In this document: positions 54,833 through 62,795 of the stretch, piece after piece
Layout of the letters: each line of letters starts with the position of its first letter
Position numbering within the stretch: the first letter of the stretch is position 1
Source: Oxalobacter formigenes
GTDB lineage: Bacteria > Pseudomonadota > Gammaproteobacteria > Burkholderiales > Burkholderiaceae_D
Strand: one strand, 5' to 3'
NCBI RefSeq assembly: GCF_027158485.1
Contig: NZ_JAMKYJ010000004.1
Length of the DNA stretch: 64,000 bases
Notes under the pieces: model-generated
Seen by the model: only the letters and a program-made list of their open reading frames with translations
Told to the model about the DNA's origin: nothing
Database searches by the model: none
Position numbers and translations under genes: made by a program

Positions 54833-56539
54833 TTACTTGTTGTCGAATTTTGCTTTTAACAAAGCACCAAGGCTGGTCATGCCGGAGGCTGCGCTGGAAT
54901 CACTCTGGATTTTCTGCATGGCTTCCTGGGTTTCCTGCTGGTCCTTGGCCTTGATCGACAATTGAAGCGTACGTGATTTACGATCGATGTTGATGATCAT
55001 CACTTCGACCTTGTCGTCGACTTTCAGCTGGGTACCGGCATCTTCCACGCGATCGCGGGAGATTTCGGAAGCGCGCAGATAGCCTTCAACTTCGTCATTC
55101 AACTGGATGACAGCGCCTTTCGGTTCCACCGATTTGACGACACCGTTAACGACAGCGCCCTTGTCATTCATGGCGATGTAGTTGTTGAATGGATCGCCTT
55201 CGAGCTGTTTGACGCCCAGGGAAACACGTTCACGTTCGACGTCGATAGCCAGAACGACAGCTTCCAGTTCGTCGCCTTTCTTGAAGTTGTGAACAGCGGT
55301 TTCGCCAGCTTCGGTCCAGGACAGGTCGGAGAGGTGAACCAGACCGTCGATGTTGCCCGGCAGCCCGATGAATACGCCGAAATCGGTAATGGATTTGATC
55401 GCGCCGTTAACCTTGTCGCCTTTTTTGTGGGTTTCTGCAAATTCTTCCCATGGGTTGGCTTTGCATTGTTTCATACCCAGGCTGATACGACGACGTTCTT
55501 CGTCGATTTCCAGAACCATGACTTCAACTTCATCACCCAGCTTGACAACCTTGTTAGGTGCGACGTTCTTGTTGGTCCAGTCCATTTCGGAAACGTGTAC
55601 CAGACCTTCGATACCCTGTTCGACTTCAACGAAAGCACCGTAGTCGGTCAGGTTGGTCACCTTGCCGAACAGGCGGGTGCCCTGTGGATAACGACGGGAA
55701 AGACCGGTCCATGGATCGTCGCCCAGCTGTTTGACGCCCAGGGAAACACGATTTTTTTCCTGATCGTATTTCAGGACTTTGGCGGTGATTTCCTGACCGA
55801 CCGTCAGCATTTCGGACGGATGGCGAACACGGCGCCATGCCAGATCGGTGATGTGCAGGAGACCGTCGATGCCACCCAGATCGATAAATGCACCGTAGTC
55901 GGTAATGTTCTTGACGACGCCGTTGACGATAGTACCTTCTTTCAGGGTTTCCATCAGTTTCTGGCGTTCTTCGCCCATGGATGCTTCAACGACAGCACGG
56001 CGGGACAACACAACGTTGTTGCGTTTGCGATCCAGCTTGATGACCTTGAATTCCAGGGTTTTGCCTTCATAAGGCGTGGTGTCCTTGACAGGGCGGGTAT
56101 CGACAAGCGAACCTGGCAGGAAAGCACGGATACCGTTGGTCAGAACGGTCAGGCCGCCCTTGACTTTACCATTGACGGTACCGGTAACGATTTCACCGGA
56201 TTCCATTGCTTTTTCAAGAGCCAGCCAGGAAGCGAGGCGTTTGGCCTTGTCACGGGACAGGATGGTGTCGCCGTAACCGTTTTCAAGCGATTCAATCGCA
56301 ACGGAAACGTAATCACCGACGTTGACTTCAAGTTCGCCAACGTCGTTTTTGAATTCTTCGATAGGAATGAAAGATTCGGATTTCAGGCCGGCGTTAACGA
56401 CGACAAAGTTGTGGTCGATACGGACGACTTCAGCAGAAATGACTTCGCCGGAACGCATGTCGTGACGGGCGAGTGATTCTTCGAATAAAGCCGCAAAACT
56501 TTCCATTCCGGAAACAGGGTTAGATGCAACTGTAGGCAT
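54833..56539 (-). CDS. rpsA: 30S ribosomal protein S1
   Basis: S1 helps the 30S subunit bind and unfold mRNA leaders. The 568-residue protein carries six S1 RNA-binding domains; repeats such as DYGAFIDLGGIDGLLHITDLAWRR, DYGAFVEVEQGIEGLVHVSEM and DFGVFIGLPGNIDGLVHLSDL are clear, with the first two domains more diverged. Length fits the proteobacterial form. It follows cmk on the same strand with a 108-base leader containing hairpins, and precedes ihfB. Confidence 0.98.
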   Translation of the reverse strand: MPTVASNPVSGMESFAALFEESLARHDMRSGEVISAEVVRIDHNFVVVNAGLKSESFIPIEEFKNDVGELEVNVGDYVSVAIESLENGYGDTILSRDKAKRLASWLALEKAMESGEIVTGTVNGKVKGGLTVLTNGIRAFLPGSLVDTRPVKDTTPYEGKTLEFKVIKLDRKRNNVVLSRRAVVEASMGEERQKLMETLKEGTIVNGVVKNITDYGAFIDLGGIDGLLHITDLAWRRVRHPSEMLTVGQEITAKVLKYDQEKNRVSLGVKQLGDDPWTGLSRRYPQGTRLFGKVTNLTDYGAFVEVEQGIEGLVHVSEMDWTNKNVAPNKVVKLGDEVEVMVLEIDEERRRISLGMKQCKANPWEEFAETHKKGDKVNGAIKSITDFGVFIGLPGNIDGLVHLSDLSWTEAGETAVHNFKKGDELEAVVLAIDVERERVSLGVKQLEGDPFNNYIAMNDKGAVVNGVVKSVEPKGAVIQLNDEVEGYLRASEISRDRVEDAGTQLKVDDKVEVMIINIDRKSRTLQLSIKAKDQQETQEAMQKIQSDSSAASGMTSLGALLKAKFDNK

Positions 56540-56581
56540 ATGTTAATTGTGAAAAACCGGTTATCCAAAAAAGAATAAATC

Positions 56582-56650
56582 CGGGTTAGGTTTAAAAATA
56601 CCCGTTAGGGCCTTGCACCTTTACGGGGCCAAACAGACCAGATGGTCTCA
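56582..56650 (-). promoter_or_regulatory. rpsA leader with short inverted repeats
   Basis: In the cmk-rpsA gap three repeats are visible: AGACC/GGTCT (56637-56650) across the cmk stop, GGCC/GGCC around the 56612-56631 region, and CGGGT/ACCCG near 56582-56604. In E. coli, S1 represses its own translation through a folded leader; a similar role here is a guess. Confidence 0.35.
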
Positions 56651-57325
56651 ATTTTTACTTCTTTGTGCGAACCAATCCAGAATACGTTCAACGGTTTCGT
56701 CTATGCCCAGATGGGACGTATCGAGCGTCAATGCATCTTTTGCCGGAACAAGTGGAGACTCTTTTCGCTGGGTATCACGCAAGTCCCGTTCAATCAAATC
56801 ATTTCGCAGACTGTCAATGTTAGCAGGAATTCCTTTTTCCATCAACTGCTTATAGCGTCTTTGCGCCCGAATGTCTGCACTGGCGGTCAAAAACACTTTC
56901 AATATGGCGTCCGGAAAGATGACGGTTCCCATATCGCGGCCGTCTCCAACAAGTCCCGGCGCTTTTCTGAAACCGGTTTGCAGACTGACCAGAGCCTTTC
57001 TGACTTCCGGTATGGCCGCTACTTTTGACGCCATGATCCCGACTTCTTCTTTTCGTATGGCATCGCTTACGTCTTCATCTGCAAGAAATATCCTGCTGTC
57101 GGCAAACCGGCATGGAAGGTGTGAAGCAATAGATGCAATTTGTCCGACATCTTCGATTTTGATGTTTGAACGCAGAACCGACAGCGCGGTCAGACGATAC
57201 AATGCGCCCGAGTCGAGATAATGAAAATGAAGTTTTTCTGCAACGATCCGGGCAACGGTGCCCTTGCCGGAAGCGGTTGGACCGTCGATCGTGATGACAG
57301 GAATGTTTATGGATGAGTTTGACAC
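56648..57325 (-). CDS. cmk: Cytidylate kinase
   Basis: Cmk phosphorylates CMP and dCMP. The protein has the P-loop IDGPTASGKGTVAR, the HYLDSGALYRL segment and GRDMGTVIFPDA, with RDLRDTQRKESPL near the end, all typical of proteobacterial Cmk. Starting at GTG 57325 it has 225 residues, the normal length. A TTG at 57385 is open in frame but adds 20 non-conserved residues. Neither has a strong ribosome binding site. The cmk-rpsA-ihfB order is standard. Confidence 0.94.
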   Translation of the reverse strand: MSNSSINIPVITIDGPTASGKGTVARIVAEKLHFHYLDSGALYRLTALSVLRSNIKIEDVGQIASIASHLPCRFADSRIFLADEDVSDAIRKEEVGIMASKVAAIPEVRKALVSLQTGFRKAPGLVGDGRDMGTVIFPDAILKVFLTASADIRAQRRYKQLMEKGIPANIDSLRNDLIERDLRDTQRKESPLVPAKDALTLDTSHLGIDETVERILDWFAQRSKN

Positions 57326-57421
57326 GTTTGTAATAGTTAGGTGAAATGCCGGACTTCGTCTGTGAGTACCATTAATTCGCAACAAATATGCTGTTCAATT
57401 GAAACATATTTCTTCTGAATC

Positions 57422-57451
57422 TTGACAGGCAGCGTTAGAATCTGGGATAAA
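57422..57451 (+). promoter_or_regulatory. Promoter of the zapB-like/zapA operon
   Basis: A perfect TTGACA (57422-57427) and GATAAA (57446-57451) are spaced by 18 bases, about 85 bases upstream of the first start codon. Confidence 0.58.
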
Positions 57452-57534
57452 AATGGTACACAAGTGATGAACATCGCGCAACCCGTGATTTTTTGACCGG
57501 TTTTGCTTCCTTAATTTGACGGCGACATTAAAAA

Positions 57535-57750
57535 ATGATTTCAGAATTCGATATATTGTCGGAAAAAATCAATCAATTGGCGGAGATGGCTCATGTTCTG
57601 AGACGCGAAAATGCCGATTTGCGATTGAAAAATGCGGAGCTGAAGCTGGAAAACCAGCAATTGGCCGACCGGATGAGTGGCGCATATGAACGGGTGTCAT
57701 CCCTGATTCAGTCATTGCCCGGAACTGTAGATGAGGAGGTTGCCGAATGA
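57535..57750 (+). CDS. Small coiled-coil protein, ZapB-like
   Basis: The 71-residue protein is almost entirely a predicted coiled coil with heptads (LSEKINQLAEMAHVLRRENADLRLKNAELKLENQQLADRM). Its position directly before zapA, with an ATGA overlap, is the usual place of a ZapB-like or TIGR02449-type protein in betaproteobacteria. A role in Z-ring organisation is inferred from size, coiled coil and context only; sequence similarity to E. coli ZapB is limited. Confidence 0.75.
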   Translation: MISEFDILSEKINQLAEMAHVLRRENADLRLKNAELKLENQQLADRMSGAYERVSSLIQSLPGTVDEEVAE

Positions 57751-58058
57751 TTCAGCTTGATGTCAGCATCATGGGTCAGGGCTATCGTCTGGCTTGCCGC
57801 GAAGGCGAGGAAAAAATGCTTCGTGAAGCAGTCGCCTATCTGGACGAAAAAATGTGTTCCATCCGGGACGGTGGAAAAATCAAGGGCAATGACAGGATTG
57901 CCGTCATGGCGTCATTGGCGATCGCTGCCGAATTGCTGGCGACAAAATCGCCGAATGGTCCTTTGTCCGAAATGTCGATGTCCGAAATCAGGCAGAAAAT
58001 GGAGACGATGAATCGTGTTCTGGATCAAGCGTTGATGCCGCAGGAAGACCTTTTCTGA
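57747..58058 (+). CDS. zapA: Cell division protein ZapA
   Basis: ZapA crosslinks FtsZ filaments in the Z-ring. The 103-residue protein has the N-terminal beta strands LDVSIMGQGYRLACREGEE and the following helices with YLDEKM and DRIAVMASLAIAAELL, matching the family. The start overlaps the upstream coiled-coil gene by four bases. 6S RNA follows, as in many proteobacteria, which supports the identification. Confidence 0.93.
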   Translation: MIQLDVSIMGQGYRLACREGEEKMLREAVAYLDEKMCSIRDGGKIKGNDRIAVMASLAIAAELLATKSPNGPLSEMSMSEIRQKMETMNRVLDQALMPQEDLF

Positions 58059-58097
58059 TTCCTTATAAATTACTGACAAATATTTCGGTTTTAAAGG

Positions 58098-58125
58098 TTG
58101 ACAGATGTTCTCATTCAGGTAGACT
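58098..58125 (+). promoter_or_regulatory. Promoter of 6S RNA
   Basis: TTGACA (58098-58103) and TAGACT (58120-58125) are spaced by 16 bases and end about 6 bases before the predicted 5' end of 6S RNA. Confidence 0.6.
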
Positions 58126-58130
58126 GAATT

Positions 58131-58312
58131 TACCCTGCGGTGCTCGTGATTTGCCATATATTCTTTGAACCATTTCTGAGCACAGGTTACGGAATTTTGT
58201 TGGATGGGCGTGCTCGTCGCTCGTTCGATGAACCCGAAATCCGGCTTACCGTGACCACTTGAACCTATGGTTCAAGATGCCGGCAAAACGACACAGGCGG
58301 GGTCTCATTCCA
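58131..58312 (+). ncRNA. ssrS: 6S RNA
   Basis: 6S RNA binds sigma70 RNA polymerase in stationary phase by imitating an open promoter. The region after zapA shows the hallmarks: a 5' arm TACCCTGC pairing with GCGGGGT near the 3' end, the second arm with CACTTGAACC-TAT-GGTTCAAG (58256-58275) like the conserved hairpin of E. coli 6S, and a 3' end GGGGTCTCATTCC similar to GGCATCTCGGAGATTCC. The predicted size of about 182 bases equals the E. coli RNA. Ends are estimates from pairing and the promoter. Confidence 0.85.
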
Positions 58313-58347
58313 AACGGTTGCAGCGATTTTTCCTGCAACCGTTTTTC
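58312..58347 (+). terminator. Terminator after 6S RNA
   Basis: AAACGGTTGCAG (58312-58323) pairs with CTGCAACCGTTT (58333-58344), followed by further T. It may form the 3' end of 6S RNA before trimming and also separates it from the convergent reductase gene. Confidence 0.85.
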
Positions 58348-58364
58348 ATTTGGGAAGAGGCTTT

Positions 58365-59294
58365 TCAGTAACCGGTATTCCGGTCGACAAGAGAAGTGAG
58401 TTTTTCCCCTTTTTCAAAAGCGTGAATGTGTCTGGTGACCTGTTCAACCGTTGCCTGACAGAACGTCAATGCGCCGATATGGGGGGTAATGGTAATGTTT
58501 TCCTTTTTCCAGAAAGGATGATTTTCCGGCAGCGGTTCTTCACGCGTGACGTCGAGCGTAGCCGCCCTGATCTGTCCTGTTTCAAGTGCGGTTAACAGGT
58601 CTTCCTCGACAAGATGTGCTCCGCGGCCCATATTGATCAGGTATGCCCCTTTCTGAAGCTTTTGGAAGCGATCCATATTCAGGATATCTTTTGTTTCCGG
58701 CGTCAGTGGCAAAAGGCAGATCAGAATCCGCAAGTCTTTCAAAAAGGCCTCCAGCTGATTGTCGCCATGAAAATCATCGACGAAACCGATGTTTTTCTTG
58801 TGGCGGCTCCAGCCACGGACCGGAAAACCGAACGGCGAAAGCGCTTGTGCTACTGCGGTTCCCATCACACCCATCCCCATGATTCCGATCGTGAAATCCT
58901 GTCGTTTGAAGGGATCGAGCATTTCCCATTTTTTTTCGCGGGCAAGTCGTTCATATTCGTCGAAACGACGGTAATAACGCAGCACGGCATGGGTAACGTA
59001 TTCAGCCATCTGAATCGCCATGCCAGCGTCTTCAAGCCGGAAAATGGGAATGGTGGAAGGAATGACGTGGCTTAACCTGAGCAGGGAATCCACCCCGGCT
59101 GCCAGATTGAAAATCGCTTTCAGTCCTTGCCGGTTTTCAAAGAGGGCGGCAGGGGGATGCCAGACCAGTGCATAATCGGCCGGTTCCGTATCGCCTTCCT
59201 GCCAGAGCCGGATATCGGCTTCCGGCAATGCGGCTGCCAGTTTCGGCAGCCATTCATTCGGGTCTTCGCCTTCGTTATAGTACAGAATGCGCAT
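58365..59294 (-). CDS. Glyoxylate/hydroxypyruvate reductase, GhrA-like
   Basis: The 309-residue protein is a D-2-hydroxyacid dehydrogenase. It has the NAD(P)-binding loop IGIMGMGVMGTAVAQAL near residue 138, the catalytic region MGRGAHLVEEDLL with the arginine and glutamate, and PHIGALT with the catalytic histidine. Its short N-terminus MRILYYNEGEDPNEW and overall length are those of GhrA, which reduces glyoxylate to glycolate and hydroxypyruvate to glycerate. The ATG overlaps the last 20 bases of bioB, an odd partner. If the host lives on oxalate, control of glyoxylate would be useful; that link is inference. Confidence 0.85.
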   Translation of the reverse strand: MRILYYNEGEDPNEWLPKLAAALPEADIRLWQEGDTEPADYALVWHPPAALFENRQGLKAIFNLAAGVDSLLRLSHVIPSTIPIFRLEDAGMAIQMAEYVTHAVLRYYRRFDEYERLAREKKWEMLDPFKRQDFTIGIMGMGVMGTAVAQALSPFGFPVRGWSRHKKNIGFVDDFHGDNQLEAFLKDLRILICLLPLTPETKDILNMDRFQKLQKGAYLINMGRGAHLVEEDLLTALETGQIRAATLDVTREEPLPENHPFWKKENITITPHIGALTFCQATVEQVTRHIHAFEKGEKLTSLVDRNTGY

Positions 59295-60327
59295 GGTCGT
59301 GTTCCTCCAGTCCCGGCATTCTTGCCTTGACTTCGGTGGATTCGCGAGTTTTCAGTCCCAGTTTGGCGAGCATGGCACGGTCTTCTTCCGCCTCGGAATT
59401 ATCCGTTGTCAGCAGTTTTTCGCCGTAGAAAATGGAATTGGCGCCAGCCAGGAAACAGAGAGCCTGTATGGCTTCACCCAGTTCATGGCGTCCCGCCGAC
59501 ATACGGACACGGGCTTGTGGCATGACGATACGGGTAACGGCAATTGTCCTGACGAATTCAAGCGGATCAAGTTGCTCAACGCCGAACAGCGGTGTTCCCG
59601 GAATCGGAACCAGATGGTTGATCGGTACGGCTTCGGGATAGGGATTCAGGTTGGCGAGCTGGGCGATCAGTTCGGCACGCTGCTGGCGCGATTCGCCCAT
59701 GCCGATGATGCCGCCGCAGCAGACTTTGATGCCGGCTTTGCGGACACGTCCCAGTGTGTCGAGACGATCCTGATACGTTCTGGTGGAAATGACGTTGTTG
59801 TAATGGCTTGGGGCCGTATCGAGATTATGGTTGTAATAGTCGAGTCCGGCTTCTTTCAGCTGTTCTGCCTGTTCTTCTTTCAGCATCCCCAGCGTCATGC
59901 AGGTTTCAAGACCAAGCGATTTGACGGAACGGACGATGTTCAGATATTTCTCGAAGTCGCGGTCGTTAGGGGAACGACCGGATGCGCCCATACAGAAACG
60001 GTTCGCGCCGTTTTCCTTCGCTTTTTTCGCAGCAGCCATAACGGTTTCAAGCGACAGCATTTTGCTGGGTTCGACTTCCGTATTGTGATGAATGGATTGG
60101 GAACAATAGCCACAATCTTCGGTACAGGCGCCGGTTTTCAGGGAAATGAGCGTTGCCAGTTCGACATCGCCTTCCGGGAAATTGGCACGATGGATTTCCT
60201 GTGCGCGAAACAGCAGTTCATTAAAAGGCAGCTCATATAAAGCCAGAATTTCCGCAACCGGCCAGGTTTCAAATGCGGGCACTTCGTTATCGGAGACAGG
60301 ACGGTAAAAATTAATGGGTTGTGACAT
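59275..60327 (-). CDS. bioB: Biotin synthase
   Basis: BioB inserts sulfur into dethiobiotin to make biotin, using radical SAM chemistry and a second iron-sulfur cluster. The 350-residue protein has the radical SAM cysteines in CTEDCGYC (C-x3-C-x2-C) near residue 66, YNHNLDTAPSHY and the downstream conserved cysteines and arginine for the second cluster. The ATG at 60327 gives the family start; an in-frame start at 60342 is possible. It is 27 bases after bioD and overlaps the GhrA-like gene by 20 bases. Confidence 0.97.
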   Translation of the reverse strand: MSQPINFYRPVSDNEVPAFETWPVAEILALYELPFNELLFRAQEIHRANFPEGDVELATLISLKTGACTEDCGYCSQSIHHNTEVEPSKMLSLETVMAAAKKAKENGANRFCMGASGRSPNDRDFEKYLNIVRSVKSLGLETCMTLGMLKEEQAEQLKEAGLDYYNHNLDTAPSHYNNVISTRTYQDRLDTLGRVRKAGIKVCCGGIIGMGESRQQRAELIAQLANLNPYPEAVPINHLVPIPGTPLFGVEQLDPLEFVRTIAVTRIVMPQARVRMSAGRHELGEAIQALCFLAGANSIFYGEKLLTTDNSEAEEDRAMLAKLGLKTRESTEVKARMPGLEEHDHAHSVL

Positions 60328-60354
60328 GAAATACTCTTTCAAACCTTCAGTTAT

Positions 60355-61041
60355 TTATAAGGACCAATCGGTCAGGCGATGCAAATCAAGGAAGGTATCT
60401 GCATCGGCAAAGGATTCGAGATACGGCAGCGTTCCCAGTTTCGGGGCATTCAGTCTCGCTTCCAGTGTATGGATGTTTTCGTCGCAAAAAGGCATCCGCG
60501 GATCAATCGTGTTGGCGACCCAGCCAGCCAGTTTAAGGCCTCGCGAGCGGACAGCCTCGGCAGTCAGAAGGGCATGATTGATGCACCCCAGCTTCATACC
60601 AACGACCAGTATAACAGGAAGTGCCAATTGTACGGCCAGTTCGGCACTGTCCGTACAATCCGTGAATGGAACACAAAAACCGCCAACGCCTTCGACGATG
60701 ACGGCATCGGCCTGATCGCGGATTGCACGGTAACACGACACGATGTGATGATTGTCGATCACCACCTGGTCCAGTTCGGCCGAGAGATGGGGGGCGATCG
60801 GGGTTTTCAACAGATAGGGCGTTGTCAACGAAAGCGGAAGACTCATGTTGGACGCTTTTGTCAGCGCGTCGACGTCTTCGTTGTGCAAGGCGCCATCGGA
60901 TTCGAAAGCACCGGCGGCAACCGGTTTCATTGCGGCGACCTGCAGGCCCTTTTTGACTAGTGCGCGGATAATGGCACAGGAAACGGTCGTTTTGCCGATT
61001 TCGGTATCGGTGCCGGTAATAAAACAGGACAAGCGGGTCAT
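60355..61041 (-). CDS. bioD: Dethiobiotin synthetase
   Basis: BioD closes the ureido ring of dethiobiotin from diaminopelargonic acid, CO2 and ATP. The 228-residue protein has the P-loop ITGTDTEIGKTTVS at the N-terminus, KPVAAG, and the VEGVGGFCVPF segment; the last is slightly unlike the common VEGAGG. It overlaps bioA by ATGA upstream and precedes bioB. Confidence 0.95.
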   Translation of the reverse strand: MTRLSCFITGTDTEIGKTTVSCAIIRALVKKGLQVAAMKPVAAGAFESDGALHNEDVDALTKASNMSLPLSLTTPYLLKTPIAPHLSAELDQVVIDNHHIVSCYRAIRDQADAVIVEGVGGFCVPFTDCTDSAELAVQLALPVILVVGMKLGCINHALLTAEAVRSRGLKLAGWVANTIDPRMPFCDENIHTLEARLNAPKLGTLPYLESFADADTFLDLHRLTDWSL

Positions 61042-62381
61042 GACTTCATCATTTCTTCAAATACAGAGATCGTTTTGTGTGCCAGAAGTCCGATTTCTTC
61101 TCCATTCAGGATGTAAGGTGGCATCAGGTAAACGGTATTTCCAATCGGTCTCATCAGCAATTCGTGTTGCAAAGCCTTCTCGAAAAAACGTCTCGGGAAA
61201 GTAGCCTGCTTTTCCGTTTCCAGGTCGACGTCGAAAGCCCAGATCATACCTTTATTTCGGAAATGTTTGTTCCTGGGATGAATTTCAAGCGGCTTCAGGG
61301 CTTCGGACAACTGTCTGGACACGGTCTGGTTGCGAGCAATGACGTTATGGTTTTTGAACAGATCCAGTGTGGCGAGTGCGGCTCTGCAAGCCAGTGGGTT
61401 GCCGGTATAGGAATGTGAATGAAGAAAACCCCGCGTGATGTCCATGTCGTAAAAGGCATTGAATACGTCATCTGTCGTCATGACGAGGGATAGCGGGAGA
61501 AAACCTCCTGTAATCGCCTTTGAAAGACAGAGCATATCCGGCCAGATACCGGCCTGTTCACAGGCAAAGAAAGTGCCTGTCCGACCGAAGCCGACAGCGA
61601 TCTCATCGGCGATAAAATGGATCTTGTAACGGTCGCAGAGTTCCCTTACCCGTTTCAGATAGAGCGGGTCGTACATGACGAAACCGGCAGCGCACTGGAT
61701 GAGCGGCTCGACAATAATGGCTGCAATCTTTGCTGATTTTTCCTGCAACAGCGCTTCCAGTTTGTCTGCCGCTGCATTGGCGACATCGGTAGCCGTTTGC
61801 CCGTCTTTCGCGTGTCGGCTGTCCGGTGATTCAACGATATTGGAATTGCGGATCAGCGGGGCATAAGAGTCCCTGAAAAGCGTGACGTCAGTGACGGAAA
61901 GCGCGCCGATCGTTTCACCGTGATAGCTGTTTTTCAGACAGATGAATTCCTGTTTTTCCGGGTGGCCGCTGTTTTTCCAGTAGTGAAAGCTCATTTTCAG
62001 GGCGATTTCCACAGCGGAAGCCCCATCGGAACCATAGAAACAGTGGCCGAGGGTATTTCCCGTCAGTACCGACAGCCTTTCTGACAGTTCGACAACCGGT
62101 TCGTGCGTACAACCGGCCAGCATGGCATGTTCAAGGGTGTCGAGCTGGTCTTTCAGGGCTTTTGAAATAAACGGGTTGGCGTGGCCGAAAATATTTGTCC
62201 ACCATGAACTGATCGCGTCAAGATAACGGTTTCCATCCTGATCGAAAAGCCATGCGCCTTTGCCGCTTTTCAGGGCGACAAGTGGCAGCGTTTCGTGATG
62301 CTGCATCTGCGTGCATGGGTGCCATACGCTTTTCAGGCTGCGATCTATCCAGCCTGCTGAACGGGAAAATGACTTTTTCAC
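61038..62381 (-). CDS. bioA: Adenosylmethionine--8-amino-7-oxononanoate transaminase
   Basis: BioA transfers the amino group of SAM to KAPA, giving diaminopelargonic acid. The 447-residue class III aminotransferase has WTNIFGHANP, GSDGASAVEIALKMSFHYW, IADEIAVGFGRTGTFFACEQAG and the PLP lysine in LSKAITGGFLPLSL. The SAM-using BioA, not the lysine-using BioK, is the default assignment. It begins 20 bases after the YchJ-family gene and overlaps bioD. No bioF or bioC is in the window, so KAPA must be made from genes elsewhere or taken up. Confidence 0.95.
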   Translation of the reverse strand: MKKSFSRSAGWIDRSLKSVWHPCTQMQHHETLPLVALKSGKGAWLFDQDGNRYLDAISSWWTNIFGHANPFISKALKDQLDTLEHAMLAGCTHEPVVELSERLSVLTGNTLGHCFYGSDGASAVEIALKMSFHYWKNSGHPEKQEFICLKNSYHGETIGALSVTDVTLFRDSYAPLIRNSNIVESPDSRHAKDGQTATDVANAAADKLEALLQEKSAKIAAIIVEPLIQCAAGFVMYDPLYLKRVRELCDRYKIHFIADEIAVGFGRTGTFFACEQAGIWPDMLCLSKAITGGFLPLSLVMTTDDVFNAFYDMDITRGFLHSHSYTGNPLACRAALATLDLFKNHNVIARNQTVSRQLSEALKPLEIHPRNKHFRNKGMIWAFDVDLETEKQATFPRRFFEKALQHELLMRPIGNTVYLMPPYILNGEEIGLLAHKTISVFEEMMKS

Positions 62382-62401
62382 GGAATTTGTCTTTTAAAAA
62401 A

Positions 62402-62788
62402 TCAGAAGTAAGTACCGTCGAAGTATACCCATTCCGAGCCTTCTTTGACAAAGCGGCTGATTTCATGAAGTTTCTGCATTCGGCCGTTTACCTTGTAACT
62501 GGCGATGAATTCTACGGTTGCACGGTCTTCATGTTCCTGATCGCGCAGGATTTTGAGCCCGATCCACTTGGTCGGCTGCTTCTTTTCGATGATCACGCCG
62601 GAAGGACGGTTTTCTTCCGCCCATGTCAAACGAAGATATTCCTCGTTTTCAAGAACGTACGCCGTGTATCGGGAACGCATCAGGGAAACTGCATCAGGTG
62701 GACGTGCCTTGCCTTCCAGATACGGCTGGCAGCAATCCGCATAGGAAGGATTGCCGCAGGGACATGCTTTCTGTTCGGTTTTCGACAT
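62402..62788 (-). CDS. YchJ family protein with SEC-C zinc motif
   Basis: The 128-residue protein begins with a SEC-C type metal motif, CPCGNPSYADCCQPYL, and continues with the NTF2-like YchJ domain (LMRSRYTAYVLENEEYLRLTW ... FVKEGSEWVYFDGTYF). The same CPCG-x-CC pattern occurs at the end of SecA. The function of YchJ (UPF0225) is not known. It lies 7 bases after dadA and 20 bases before bioA on the same strand. The ATG at 62788 is preferred over a TTG two codons earlier. Confidence 0.88.
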   Translation of the reverse strand: MSKTEQKACPCGNPSYADCCQPYLEGKARPPDAVSLMRSRYTAYVLENEEYLRLTWAEENRPSGVIIEKKQPTKWIGLKILRDQEHEDRATVEFIASYKVNGRMQKLHEISRFVKEGSEWVYFDGTYF

Positions 62789-62795
62789 GGGCAAA

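Noticed and set aside
55289..56476. 395-codon open frame opposite rpsA
   Set aside because: The repeated S1 domains give biased codons that keep the opposite frame open. No domain is recognisable.
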